This document shows, piece by piece, positions 7,982 through 14,521 of a stretch of DNA of 30,333 bases. Where the stretch lies: positions 1 to 30,333 of the forward strand of contig VBLU01000085.1 in NCBI GenBank assembly GCA_005879065.1, in the 5' to 3' direction. The notes beneath the pieces are model-generated. The model did not search any database and was not told the origin of the DNA. It saw nothing but the letters and a program-made list of their open reading frames with translations. How positions within the stretch are numbered: position 1 is the first letter of the stretch; each line of letters opens with the position of its first letter. Source of the stretch: Methanobacteriota archaeon. Lineage in GTDB: Archaea > Thermoplasmatota > Thermoplasmata > RBG-16-68-12. The position numbers and the translations under genes were made by a program.

Positions 7982-8812
7982 TCAACAGTAGACGAACCAG
8001 CCGAAGTCCTTGGTCCCGTCCGGGGCCAGGGGCGCTCCTCCGACGAGGGTCGACCCTTGCGCCTTCACCGGGACCACCGCGAGGGCGCGAGGGGCCGGCC
8101 CATGGACCCGTTCCGCTCCGACGTAGGACGCCCCGCTCGGATGGACGTTCACGACGAGGAGCATCGGATCGTATTGGGATCCGTGGCAGACGCAGTACAC
8201 CGGGTCCTCTTGAAACTGGACGTAGGTCGGTGGGGATGCGCCATAGGCGCTGTAGTCCCTCCCCGGCGGGGGGTTGTTGACGACGTGCCAGCCGGGGTAG
8301 CAGCACAGATGCACGCAACGGTCGAACAGGACCACGATCCGGGTCCCGCCGTTCGCCGCGTCGAGCGCGGGATCGTCGAAATACAGCTTGAACGCTGGGT
8401 CGCTCGCCTGCAACCTCTTGAAGTCATCCGGCACCTGGTCGGCCGGCGGCTCCGTGAAGAACTGGCTCTCGCGCTTGATGCGTATGATCATGCAGGGGTA
8501 GCCGGTCCCTGGAACGTACGTCGTATCCTGGAACAGGCCTCGCCACACGCCCGTGGCCCCTTGCCACTGCTGGAAGTCCGACACCTTGACGGGCGTTCCC
8601 GCCTTCGTGTTCCACCATTGCGGCGTCGGGAACTTCGTATATTGAATCGTGTCCCGGACTTCGCCGGTCATCTTGTACGGAGGAGGCAGGATCTGGCCCG
8701 CCACGAGGCCGCCGAGGCCGGCGAGGGAGGCGACGGTCGCGGCTCCGACGCCGAGCTGGACCCACTCTCGTCGGGTCATCCCCTTTTCCTTCTCTTCTTT
8801 CTCCCAGCTCAT
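7982..8812 (-). CDS. Rieske [2Fe-2S] protein with twin-arginine membrane anchor
   Basis: This is the high-potential iron-sulfur subunit of a bc-type quinol oxidase complex. The 276-residue product begins with a charged stretch and 'TRREWVQLGVGAATVASL' (13-30), a Tat signal that probably remains as the N-terminal anchor. Box 1 is 'CVHLCC' (166-171) and box 2 'CVCHGS' (207-212). They supply ligands C166, H168, C207 and H210 and the disulfide pair C171/C209. The usual Gly of box 1 is Cys170, the usual Pro of box 2 is Val208, and the boxes are about 35 residues apart, longer than the common spacing. Insertions before box 1 make it longer than a bacterial Rieske protein. The stop at 7984-7982 is in frame with the cytochrome b gene that follows. 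The Tat genes at the window start could serve its export. Confidence 0.92.
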   Translation of the reverse strand: MSWEKEEKEKGMTRREWVQLGVGAATVASLAGLGGLVAGQILPPPYKMTGEVRDTIQYTKFPTPQWWNTKAGTPVKVSDFQQWQGATGVWRGLFQDTTYVPGTGYPCMIIRIKRESQFFTEPPADQVPDDFKRLQASDPAFKLYFDDPALDAANGGTRIVVLFDRCVHLCCYPGWHVVNNPPPGRDYSAYGASPPTYVQFQEDPVYCVCHGSQYDPMLLVVNVHPSGASYVGAERVHGPAPRALAVVPVKAQGSTLVGGAPLAPDGTKDFGWFVYC

Positions 8813-8822
8813 CGCAGGTGCC

Positions 8823-9116
8823 TCATCGGAACGCCCGGGTCAAGACGATCTTCGGGCGTCGAATCTTATGAATCAACTCGTCCGGCATGAACTCTTTGCG
8901 ATAGATGTCCAGGGCGACCGTCAGGAGGAGGAAGACCATGCCGAGAAAGACGGCCATGTAGGTGTCCGCCTGGCCGTCCTCGAATCCGGACAGCACCTGC
9001 AGCGCAATGATGACCGACAGGATGCTGAACCACACCACGCCGACCACGAGGCCTCCGAGGGCGAGGGAGGCGATCGCACTCCGCCGCGGTGCGTCGGTCC
9101 GGATGATCTCGGTCAT
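8823..9116 (-). CDS. Small two-helix membrane protein of the respiratory operon
   Basis: The product has 97 residues with two predicted helices (about 15-43 and 53-73) and a basic C-terminal tail 'DELIHKIRRPKIVLTRAFR' predicted to be cytoplasmic. Its ATG overlaps the cupredoxin stop (ATGA at 9116-9113), and the Rieske gene starts 10 bases after its own stop, so it is embedded in the operon. I recognise no family. By position it could be a small accessory subunit of the quinol:cupredoxin oxidoreductase, or an assembly factor. Confidence 0.75.
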   Translation of the reverse strand: MTEIIRTDAPRRSAIASLALGGLVVGVVWFSILSVIIALQVLSGFEDGQADTYMAVFLGMVFLLLTVALDIYRKEFMPDELIHKIRRPKIVLTRAFR

Positions 9117-9733
9117 GGCAATCCCCTTCGGACGTGTTCGCGATGGTCCCTGAAGTGTCGACTCGAGGACTTGATCAAGAAGTAGCTGATGATCGTCCAG
9201 AGGAGCGTCGCCGCGATGCCGATGATCCCGATCCAGTAGGCCCGCAACAGGATCCCCTTTTCCGGGGGCGTACCGGTGGTCAGAGCACCCGCCAAGGCGA
9301 TGCTGCCTACCATGCCCGTCCCGCGGTGCGGGATACAGTAGAACACGATGCCGCCGCCCGCGGCGGGTTCCGGTCGGAACTGGGTCCCGTTGTAGGCAAT
9401 GAGGGTTATCGACACGACCGTGAAGTTCAACGTCACATTCAGTCCCGGGCTCACGAGTCCCGTGTTGATCTTGATCGTGCCGTTCACGTCGGCGATTGTG
9501 AAGGAATGCTGCATCGTGTCGTTGTTGTGGAACGTCACGATCAGTTGAATCGGGACCTCGGTAACCAGGATTAGGTTCCGCGCAAATTGCTGCTTGTTCC
9601 CGACCGTCTCACCGATCACCGTGAAGCTGTACGTGGGCGGAGCAACCGTCTGCGCGGAGACCCGCGTGACGAAAGATGGGGAGGCAGCGACGACGAATAA
9701 ACACGCCACCATGATGAGCGCGAAGCTTCTCAT
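9113..9733 (-). CDS. Membrane-anchored cupredoxin (blue copper protein)
   Basis: This is a 206-residue exported electron carrier. Residues 1-27 form a signal peptide with a likely cut after 'RVSA'. A cupredoxin fold follows, with type 1 copper ligands visible: H76 in 'MQHSFTI', then C133, H136 and M141 in 'FYCIPHRGTGMVG'. A C-terminal helix (about 163-187) and a basic tail anchor it with the copper domain outside. This matches sulfocyanin/halocyanin/plastocyanin-type acceptors that take electrons from a Rieske centre and pass them to a terminal oxidase. Several NxS/T sequons are present. It is the first gene of the minus-strand operon, with a TATA-like element about 70 bases upstream, and its stop overlaps the next start. 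No terminal oxidase genes lie in the window. Confidence 0.88.
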   Translation of the reverse strand: MRSFALIMVACLFVVAASPSFVTRVSAQTVAPPTYSFTVIGETVGNKQQFARNLILVTEVPIQLIVTFHNNDTMQHSFTIADVNGTIKINTGLVSPGLNVTLNFTVVSITLIAYNGTQFRPEPAAGGGIVFYCIPHRGTGMVGSIALAGALTTGTPPEKGILLRAYWIGIIGIAATLLWTIISYFLIKSSSRHFRDHREHVRRGLP

Positions 9734-9798
9734 CCCACGACCTTCTGGCTGCCGCTCCCATCTGGAGATTGCCGGACAAGCGCGAAAATGAACGTTTC

Positions 9799-9810
9799 CT
9801 ATTTATACGT
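9799..9810 (-). promoter_or_regulatory. Putative TATA box of the cupredoxin/bc operon
   Basis: On the minus strand the sequence reads CGTATAAATAGG, with TATAAAT at 9807-9801. A start about 26 bases downstream (near 9778) would give a leader of about 45 bases before the ATG at 9733. Confidence 0.5.
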
Positions 9811-9974
9811 TGTGCAGTTGTGCATTTCCTCCTTAGAAATCAGCTGAAATGGACTTATCGCACGGGCCTCACAAACGCGCATCGAGTTGCATATTCTGGT
9901 ATCTATAAAAGAATCCAGATGAAAATGAATCGCGTCTCTGACCATCCTACAGATCTATGGCGCGGCGACCGTAC

Positions 9975-9989
9975 GAAAACCTTTTAAAA
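9975..9989 (+). promoter_or_regulatory. Putative BRE/TATA of the ATP synthase operon
   Basis: GAAAACCTTTTAAAA combines a purine-rich BRE-like part with TTTTAAA at 9982-9988. The expected start, about 26 bases on, falls near 10011. That is 8 bases before the ATG at 10019, which has no Shine-Dalgarno, so the message is probably leaderless or nearly so. Confidence 0.55.
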
Positions 9990-10018
9990 GAAGCCCAGTT
10001 CTCCCGCACCGTTCCCAT

Positions 10019-10345
10019 ATGAGCAAAGCGGAAACGCTCCTGAGAATCAAGGAAGCGGAAGCTCAAAATCGGACAACGAAGGAGGCCGCGGAACGGGAGC
10101 GGGAGTTGACCTTGCGCGAGGCGCGCCGGGCCGCGCTCGATTTGGTGGAGACGTTCCGCGAGCAAGCGGAGGCTCGCTACCGCGACATCTTGGCCGCCGC
10201 GGAGGCCGGCGTCGCATCCGAACGCGACAAGATGCTCGCCGTGGCCCGCGAGGAGGCGGCTCGAATCTCGGCTCGCGGCAAGGCGAACGTCGACAAGGCC
10301 GTTGAACTCGTCCTCACTCGTTTTCGAGGTGCCCTGCGTGCTTAG
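10019..10345 (+). CDS. atpH: A-type ATP synthase subunit H (peripheral stalk)
   Basis: This is a 108-residue, almost entirely helical and charged protein with long heptad-like runs ('EAQNRTTKEAAERERELTLR', then 'ARYRDILAAAEAGV'). It forms the coiled-coil peripheral stalk with subunit E. Its place as the first gene of the operon, directly before the large membrane subunit I, is the standard position for the AhaH/AtpH family, which is poorly conserved in sequence. It has no SD, and the ATG at 10019 lies right behind the predicted transcription start. The stop overlaps the GTG start of atpI by eight bases. Confidence 0.82.
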   Translation: MSKAETLLRIKEAEAQNRTTKEAAERERELTLREARRAALDLVETFREQAEARYRDILAAAEAGVASERDKMLAVAREEAARISARGKANVDKAVELVLTRFRGALRA

Positions 10346-12311
10346 CCCCGAACGGATGGCGCGCGCCCTGATTGTCGGACCGCGGGAGAAGCTCGAGTCT
10401 GTCATCGGCACCCTGCACGACATGAAGTTGATACATCTAGTCGATCACGAAGGCGAGGACGACACGTTCGGGATCGGAAAGCCGCTGCCACCCGCAGCCG
10501 AACTGTCGGATAGCCTCTTGAAGCTCCGATCGATCGCGAACATTCTGGCAGTGAAAGCGCCTCCGAAGGAGATCGAAGCCGTCCGCCTCGATCAGCTCCG
10601 GGAAAGGATCCTCTCCCTCGAACTCGGCATCACGGACGAGGACGCGGCCCGGAAGAAAGCGGAGTCCCTGCTCGGCGACTTGGACCGCCGAATCGAAGAA
10701 CTGGAGCCATTCGCTGCACTCGGTTTGCCTCTCAGTGCGTACCGAGGGTACGAGACGGTTGCGGTGGTCGTGGGTCGAGTCGCGAGGGAGATCTCCGAGG
10801 TCGACCTGGGCGATATTCCCGCGGAAATCTTTCAGGCATCTGGGATCGTCGCGGTCTTCACGACGAAAGACTCCCTGGACCGCCTCCTACACGTGCTCGG
10901 CCAATTCGGCTTCGCCCAAATCGACATCCCGGCGGGCGAAGCGGATCCCAAAGAACTGCTCGATGCCGCCCTCGCCGACCGCGAGAAGTGGAGGACACGG
11001 CTCGAAGAGTTTCGCGGTCGCCTGGAGACATTGCGCGAGAAATACGCCGCTTTCGTGGTCGCCGCGGAGGAGCTGCTCGAGGTCGAGGTCGACAAGGCGG
11101 AGGCCCCCCTGCGGTTCGCAGTGAGCGATCACACGTTCGTGATCGACGGCTGGGTGCCCGAAAAGCGATTCCACGCCATTGCTTTCCCGTTGGAAGCGGA
11201 GGGCATGTACGTCGAATCCGAACACTCGCAAGCCGAACATGAAGAACCGGACCCCCCGGTCCTCCTCCGAAACCCCAAACCTGCGAAACCCTTCGAGTTC
11301 CTGATCCATCTCTATTCGACGCCGAGCTACCGCGAGCTGGATCCCACGCTGTTCCTCTTCATCGCGGCTCCCTTCTTTTTCGGTTTCATGGTCGGCGACG
11401 TCGGGTACGGCGCGCTGTTCATGGCTCTTGGGGCCTTCGCCATCGCCAAGCTGAAACCCACGTCCATCTGGTTCCGCCTCTTCTTTGTGACGGCGGTCGG
11501 GGGACTCTGGTCCGTCTTGCTGGGCCTCCTCGTGTTCGGCGAAGCTTTCGGTTTGCCTTTCCATCCCGCGCCGGGCCATCTTGAGGAGTTGAGTTGGGAA
11601 CGGTTCGGCATCTTCGTCCCGATGCAGGCCGTCATCCACAAGGCGTTCGGGATCGGCGACATGATCTACCTGTCCATCCTCTTTGCAGCGTTTCACCTAG
11701 GATTTGGGTATGTCTTCGGCTTCGTGAACGAAATGAGGCACAACAAGAAGTATGCCCTCGCCAAGCTCGGTTGGCTCGCCTGCCTGTTCGGGTTGTTCAC
11801 GCTACTCACTTTCTCCCTGGCCATCCGTCCGAGTCCGAATAGGATCGCCCTCTGGGTCTGGGACACACCTCTTGGTTGGTTCCCTCGCGCGATCCAGTCC
11901 GAGCTCAGCGCCTTCGTCGGATTGAAGATCCCTCTTGCATCGCTGATCTTGATCTTCGGGGCCTTCCTCGGCCTGACCGAGTCCATCATCGCTCCGATTG
12001 AGATCGCGAGCCTCCTCGCGAACGTCATGTCGTACGCGCGGCTCGCCGGAATCGGAATCGGGAAGGCCGCTATCGCGGCCGCCTTCAACGCCGCGATCCT
12101 GGAGGGTTTCGTCCTTTCCGGCCAGATCGCCCTCATCATCGTGGGGATTGTCTTCCTCGTTTTGGCCCAAGTGCTCGTCTTCTTCCTCGGCTGGATTTCT
12201 GCCGGGATTCAGGCCCTGCGTCTGAACTACGTGGAGGCCTTCCTCAAATTTTACAAGGGCAACGGGACTCCGTTCCGTCCCTTCGGTGCGCGAGGGACGC
12301 AGGAGGTATAG
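10338..12311 (+). CDS. atpI: A-type ATP synthase subunit I (a subunit, stator and proton channel)
   Basis: The product has 657 residues from GTG 10338, chosen because GAGGTG at 10326-10331 precedes it by six bases and the resulting '(V)LSPERMARALIVGPREKLE' matches the usual N-terminus of the family. The cytoplasmic half (to about residue 335) has coiled coils that attach the peripheral stalks. The membrane half begins at 'PTLFLFIAAPFFFGFMVGDVGYG' and has about seven or eight helices, ending with 'QALRLNYVEAFLKFYKGNG', which carries the conserved Arg facing the c-ring. 'FFFGFMVGDVGYG' and 'VMSYARLAGIGIG' are family signatures. Length and features are normal, and the gene is tightly packed between atpH and atpK. 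Confidence 0.93.
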   Translation: MLSPERMARALIVGPREKLESVIGTLHDMKLIHLVDHEGEDDTFGIGKPLPPAAELSDSLLKLRSIANILAVKAPPKEIEAVRLDQLRERILSLELGITDEDAARKKAESLLGDLDRRIEELEPFAALGLPLSAYRGYETVAVVVGRVAREISEVDLGDIPAEIFQASGIVAVFTTKDSLDRLLHVLGQFGFAQIDIPAGEADPKELLDAALADREKWRTRLEEFRGRLETLREKYAAFVVAAEELLEVEVDKAEAPLRFAVSDHTFVIDGWVPEKRFHAIAFPLEAEGMYVESEHSQAEHEEPDPPVLLRNPKPAKPFEFLIHLYSTPSYRELDPTLFLFIAAPFFFGFMVGDVGYGALFMALGAFAIAKLKPTSIWFRLFFVTAVGGLWSVLLGLLVFGEAFGLPFHPAPGHLEELSWERFGIFVPMQAVIHKAFGIGDMIYLSILFAAFHLGFGYVFGFVNEMRHNKKYALAKLGWLACLFGLFTLLTFSLAIRPSPNRIALWVWDTPLGWFPRAIQSELSAFVGLKIPLASLILIFGAFLGLTESIIAPIEIASLLANVMSYARLAGIGIGKAAIAAAFNAAILEGFVLSGQIALIIVGIVFLVLAQVLVFFLGWISAGIQALRLNYVEAFLKFYKGNGTPFRPFGARGTQEV

Positions 12312-12315
12312 AGAC

Positions 12316-12540
12316 ATGGCAGACCCACTGGCTGCGATGGCCGCAGCATTGAGCATAGCAGGGACAGGAATTGCGACCGCATGGGCCCAAAAGGTCGTCG
12401 GTGGCGCGACCGTAGGGGCGATGGCCGAAAAGCCCGAGCTGTTCGGGCGGGGCTTGGTCCTCATGGCCCTCCCCGAGACGATCGTCGTCTTCGGCCTCGT
12501 GCTCGGACTCCAACTGCTCTCCAAAGTGGCGGGTCCCTGA
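12316..12540 (+). CDS. atpK: A-type ATP synthase proteolipid subunit K (c-ring)
   Basis: The product is a 74-residue hairpin of two helices (about 5-25 and 44-69) starting at ATG 12316, with AGGAGGT upstream. The ion-carrying carboxylate is E54 in 'ALPETIVVFG' of helix 2. One hairpin per subunit means one binding site per c subunit. Na+-binding c subunits usually have Gln in the helix-1 segment equivalent to 'GTGIATAWA' and Tyr a few residues after the Glu. Here these are Thr and Phe, which suggests H+ rather than Na+ coupling (inference). The c-ring turns against AtpI during ATP synthesis. Confidence 0.93.
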   Translation: MADPLAAMAAALSIAGTGIATAWAQKVVGGATVGAMAEKPELFGRGLVLMALPETIVVFGLVLGLQLLSKVAGP

Positions 12541-12550
12541 CGCGATCGAC

Positions 12551-13108
12551 ATGGGCCTCGAAACGGTGATCGAGGACGTCCTCTCTCGAGGACGCTCGGA
12601 GGCCGAGGAGATCCGCCGCGCGACCGCCGCAGAGCGAGAGCGGATTCTCCAGGACGCGCGTGCCGAAGGAGCGAAGCTGCTCGCGCAACGGGAGCAGGAG
12701 GCGAAGGGCGCCGCGGAGCGAGCGCGGATCCAGGCCCTGGCCCGTGCGGAACTGGAGAGTAAGAAGATCGTCCTGTACGCGCAGAAGGAACTCCTCGATC
12801 AGGTCTACGCCGCGGTCCTGGACAAGCTGTCCCACCTCGCTGAGAGCGAGGGCCTGGTCCAGTCCCTCCTTCGGGCGCACGAAGAGGAGTGGCGGAACGG
12901 GAAGGTATACTGCAACGCGCACGACGCGGATGGGGTGCGATCGATCGTGGGCAAGAGTTTCGCCGGGACGATCGACTGCGTCGGGGGAGTCGTGATCGAT
13001 AGCGCGGACGGAACCCGCCGGATCGACCTTCGGTTCGAGACCATCCTCGCGGATATCTGGCGGGACTCAATCAAGGAGGTCGCGGAGGTCTTATGGCCGC
13101 CCCAGTGA
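12551..13108 (+). CDS. atpE: A-type ATP synthase subunit E (peripheral stalk)
   Basis: This is a 185-residue protein with an N-terminal coiled coil (about 1-85, Glu/Arg/Ala-rich) and a C-terminal globular domain containing 'IDCVGGVVIDSADGTRRIDLRFETIL', the signature that caps the A3B3 head. It pairs with subunit H to form the stator. The start is 10 bases after the atpK stop without a convincing SD. The end overlaps atpC by 16 bases. Confidence 0.92.
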   Translation: MGLETVIEDVLSRGRSEAEEIRRATAAERERILQDARAEGAKLLAQREQEAKGAAERARIQALARAELESKKIVLYAQKELLDQVYAAVLDKLSHLAESEGLVQSLLRAHEEEWRNGKVYCNAHDADGVRSIVGKSFAGTIDCVGGVVIDSADGTRRIDLRFETILADIWRDSIKEVAEVLWPPQ

Positions 13109-14202
13109 CGTCCACGCTCTCGTCCGAATTCGCTCGATACTGGCGGCGCGTGACTCGCTGGATCCCGATAGAGAGCGGGAACTATCCGTACGTCACCGCG
13201 CGCGTCCGGGCGAAGAAGGCGGCGCTCCTCTTGCCGGACGTATACGAACGGATGCTCCAGATGGAAATCCCACAGATCGCCCGCGTCCTGAGCGAAGGGG
13301 CCTACAAGGCGGAGATCCTGGCGCTCGCAACGAAGGCGTCCGGAGTCGACCTGATCGAGCTCGCGACGAGTCGGAACCTCGCGGCCGTGTACACGCAGAT
13401 CATCGAGTTCTCCGAGGGCGAGCTACGACAGATGATCGGTTGGTACCTGGACCGGTTCGACGTGCAGAATGTGAAGACGATCGTCCGCGGCAAGGTCTTC
13501 GGCGCATCCTCCGCGGAGATCTTGGAAGACATCGTCGCCGCGGGGAGCATGCGGGAATCCTTCCTCCAGGGCCTCATCGACCTGCCTACCCTGGACGAGG
13601 TGTTCGACAAGCTCGATGGGACGATCCATGCTCAGGCCTTGCAAGCACTTGGCAAGAAGCCGTCCGAGGTCCAGCGGTGGAACGAGTGGGAAGACCTCGT
13701 CACGAAACTGTATTACGAGAACCTCCTCGCCGTCGTCCCCGAGCGGACGGAGGGCACCCGGCTCATGCGGGAATTCATCCGCCGCGAGATCGATATCGTG
13801 AATCTGAAAACCCTTCTGCGGCTGTGGGCCTCGAAGGCCACCGTGTCCTACGACGCCTTCGTCGGAGGAGGCCTCGAGATTCTGAAGGCGGAGCTCGTCG
13901 AGATGGTGTCGTTGGACGTGAACGGCCTCGCGGCCCGGCTCCGCGACTACGCGCTCACGGAGGACCTTTCCACCCGGCTCAAAGACCTCCAGGCCCTCGG
14001 CGTGGGGCAGTTGGTCCGATCGGTTGAGAAACTCCATCTCTTGGAGGCGGGTCGGTACGCCCACGTGTACCCGCTCTCCGTCCTCGTCATCCTCGATTAC
14101 ATTGTGCGGAAGGACCGCGAGGTCCAGAACCTGCGGATCATCGCCCGGGGGAAGGAGAGCGGATTGTCCTCGGAAGTCATCCGAGAACTCCTGGTGATCT
14201 GA
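13093..14202 (+). CDS. atpC: A-type ATP synthase subunit C (V-ATPase d-like socket)
   Basis: This 369-residue helical protein links the central stalk (D/F) to the c-ring. It has the family's repeated helical bundles. 'NYPYVTARVRAKKAALL' near the N-terminus, and 'IGWYLDRFDVQNVKTIVRGK' and 'EIDIVNLKTLLRLW' further on, are typical, since each bundle has a 'D..N.K...R' motif. 'RKDREVQNLRIIARGKESGL' closes the protein as usual. The ATG lies inside the end of atpE, so translation is coupled. atpF starts two bases after the stop. Confidence 0.93.
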   Translation: MAAPVTSTLSSEFARYWRRVTRWIPIESGNYPYVTARVRAKKAALLLPDVYERMLQMEIPQIARVLSEGAYKAEILALATKASGVDLIELATSRNLAAVYTQIIEFSEGELRQMIGWYLDRFDVQNVKTIVRGKVFGASSAEILEDIVAAGSMRESFLQGLIDLPTLDEVFDKLDGTIHAQALQALGKKPSEVQRWNEWEDLVTKLYYENLLAVVPERTEGTRLMREFIRREIDIVNLKTLLRLWASKATVSYDAFVGGGLEILKAELVEMVSLDVNGLAARLRDYALTEDLSTRLKDLQALGVGQLVRSVEKLHLLEAGRYAHVYPLSVLVILDYIVRKDREVQNLRIIARGKESGLSSEVIRELLVI

Positions 14203-14203
14203 G

Positions 14204-14500
14204 ATGGAACTCGCCGCCGTCGGCCGGGACGAATTCGTCCAGGGATTCAAGCTCGCCGGGGTCCGCAAGACCTTCAGCGTGGCCCGAGACCAGTTGGAAG
14301 CGCAGGTCGCGAAAGTCCTGGAGGACGCGAACGTCGGGATCCTGATCCTCAGCGCGGACGACATGGGCGCCCTAAGCCACAGCTTGCGACACCGACTCGA
14401 GACCACCCCGCGACCCGTGGTCATCGCGGTCGGGAAACGGGAGGAAGAGGACCTGCGGGAGAAAATCAAGCGGGCGATCGGCGTCGACCTGTACAAGTGA
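14204..14500 (+). CDS. atpF: A-type ATP synthase subunit F (central stalk)
   Basis: This is a 98-residue alpha/beta protein with 'VGRDEFVQGFKLAGVRKTF' at the N-terminus and 'VGILILSADDMGAL' in the middle, as in archaeal F subunits. The C-terminal helix 'EEDLREKIKRAIGVDLYK' inserts along subunit D in the rotor. It is tightly packed after atpC, and atpA begins 21 bases after its stop. Confidence 0.92.
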   Translation: MELAAVGRDEFVQGFKLAGVRKTFSVARDQLEAQVAKVLEDANVGILILSADDMGALSHSLRHRLETTPRPVVIAVGKREEEDLREKIKRAIGVDLYK

Positions 14501-14521
14501 TTCGAGCACGGAGCACGGAAC

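Larger units (their letters stand above)
9734..10018. other. Divergent, AT-richer promoter region between the respiratory and ATP synthase operons
   Basis: This 285-base gap has clearly lower GC than the flanking genes. It contains a minus-strand TATA-like element for the cupredoxin operon (9801-9807), a plus-strand one for atpH (9982-9988), and a third TATAAAA on the plus strand (9904-9910) with no obvious gene to serve. An open frame of 72 codons crosses it but ignores these elements and looks non-coding. Two energy-conserving operons fire outward from this one region, so coordinated control is plausible. Confidence 0.6.

Noticed and set aside
9904..9910. TATAAAA on the plus strand as a promoter of its own
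   Set aside because: No gene starts at a fitting distance; it may be an upstream alternative for the ATP synthase operon but nothing supports this.
9769..9987. Open frame of 72 codons in the divergent promoter region
   Set aside because: It runs through the putative TATA boxes of both neighbouring operons, has no SD, and the peptide shows no domain or membrane pattern.
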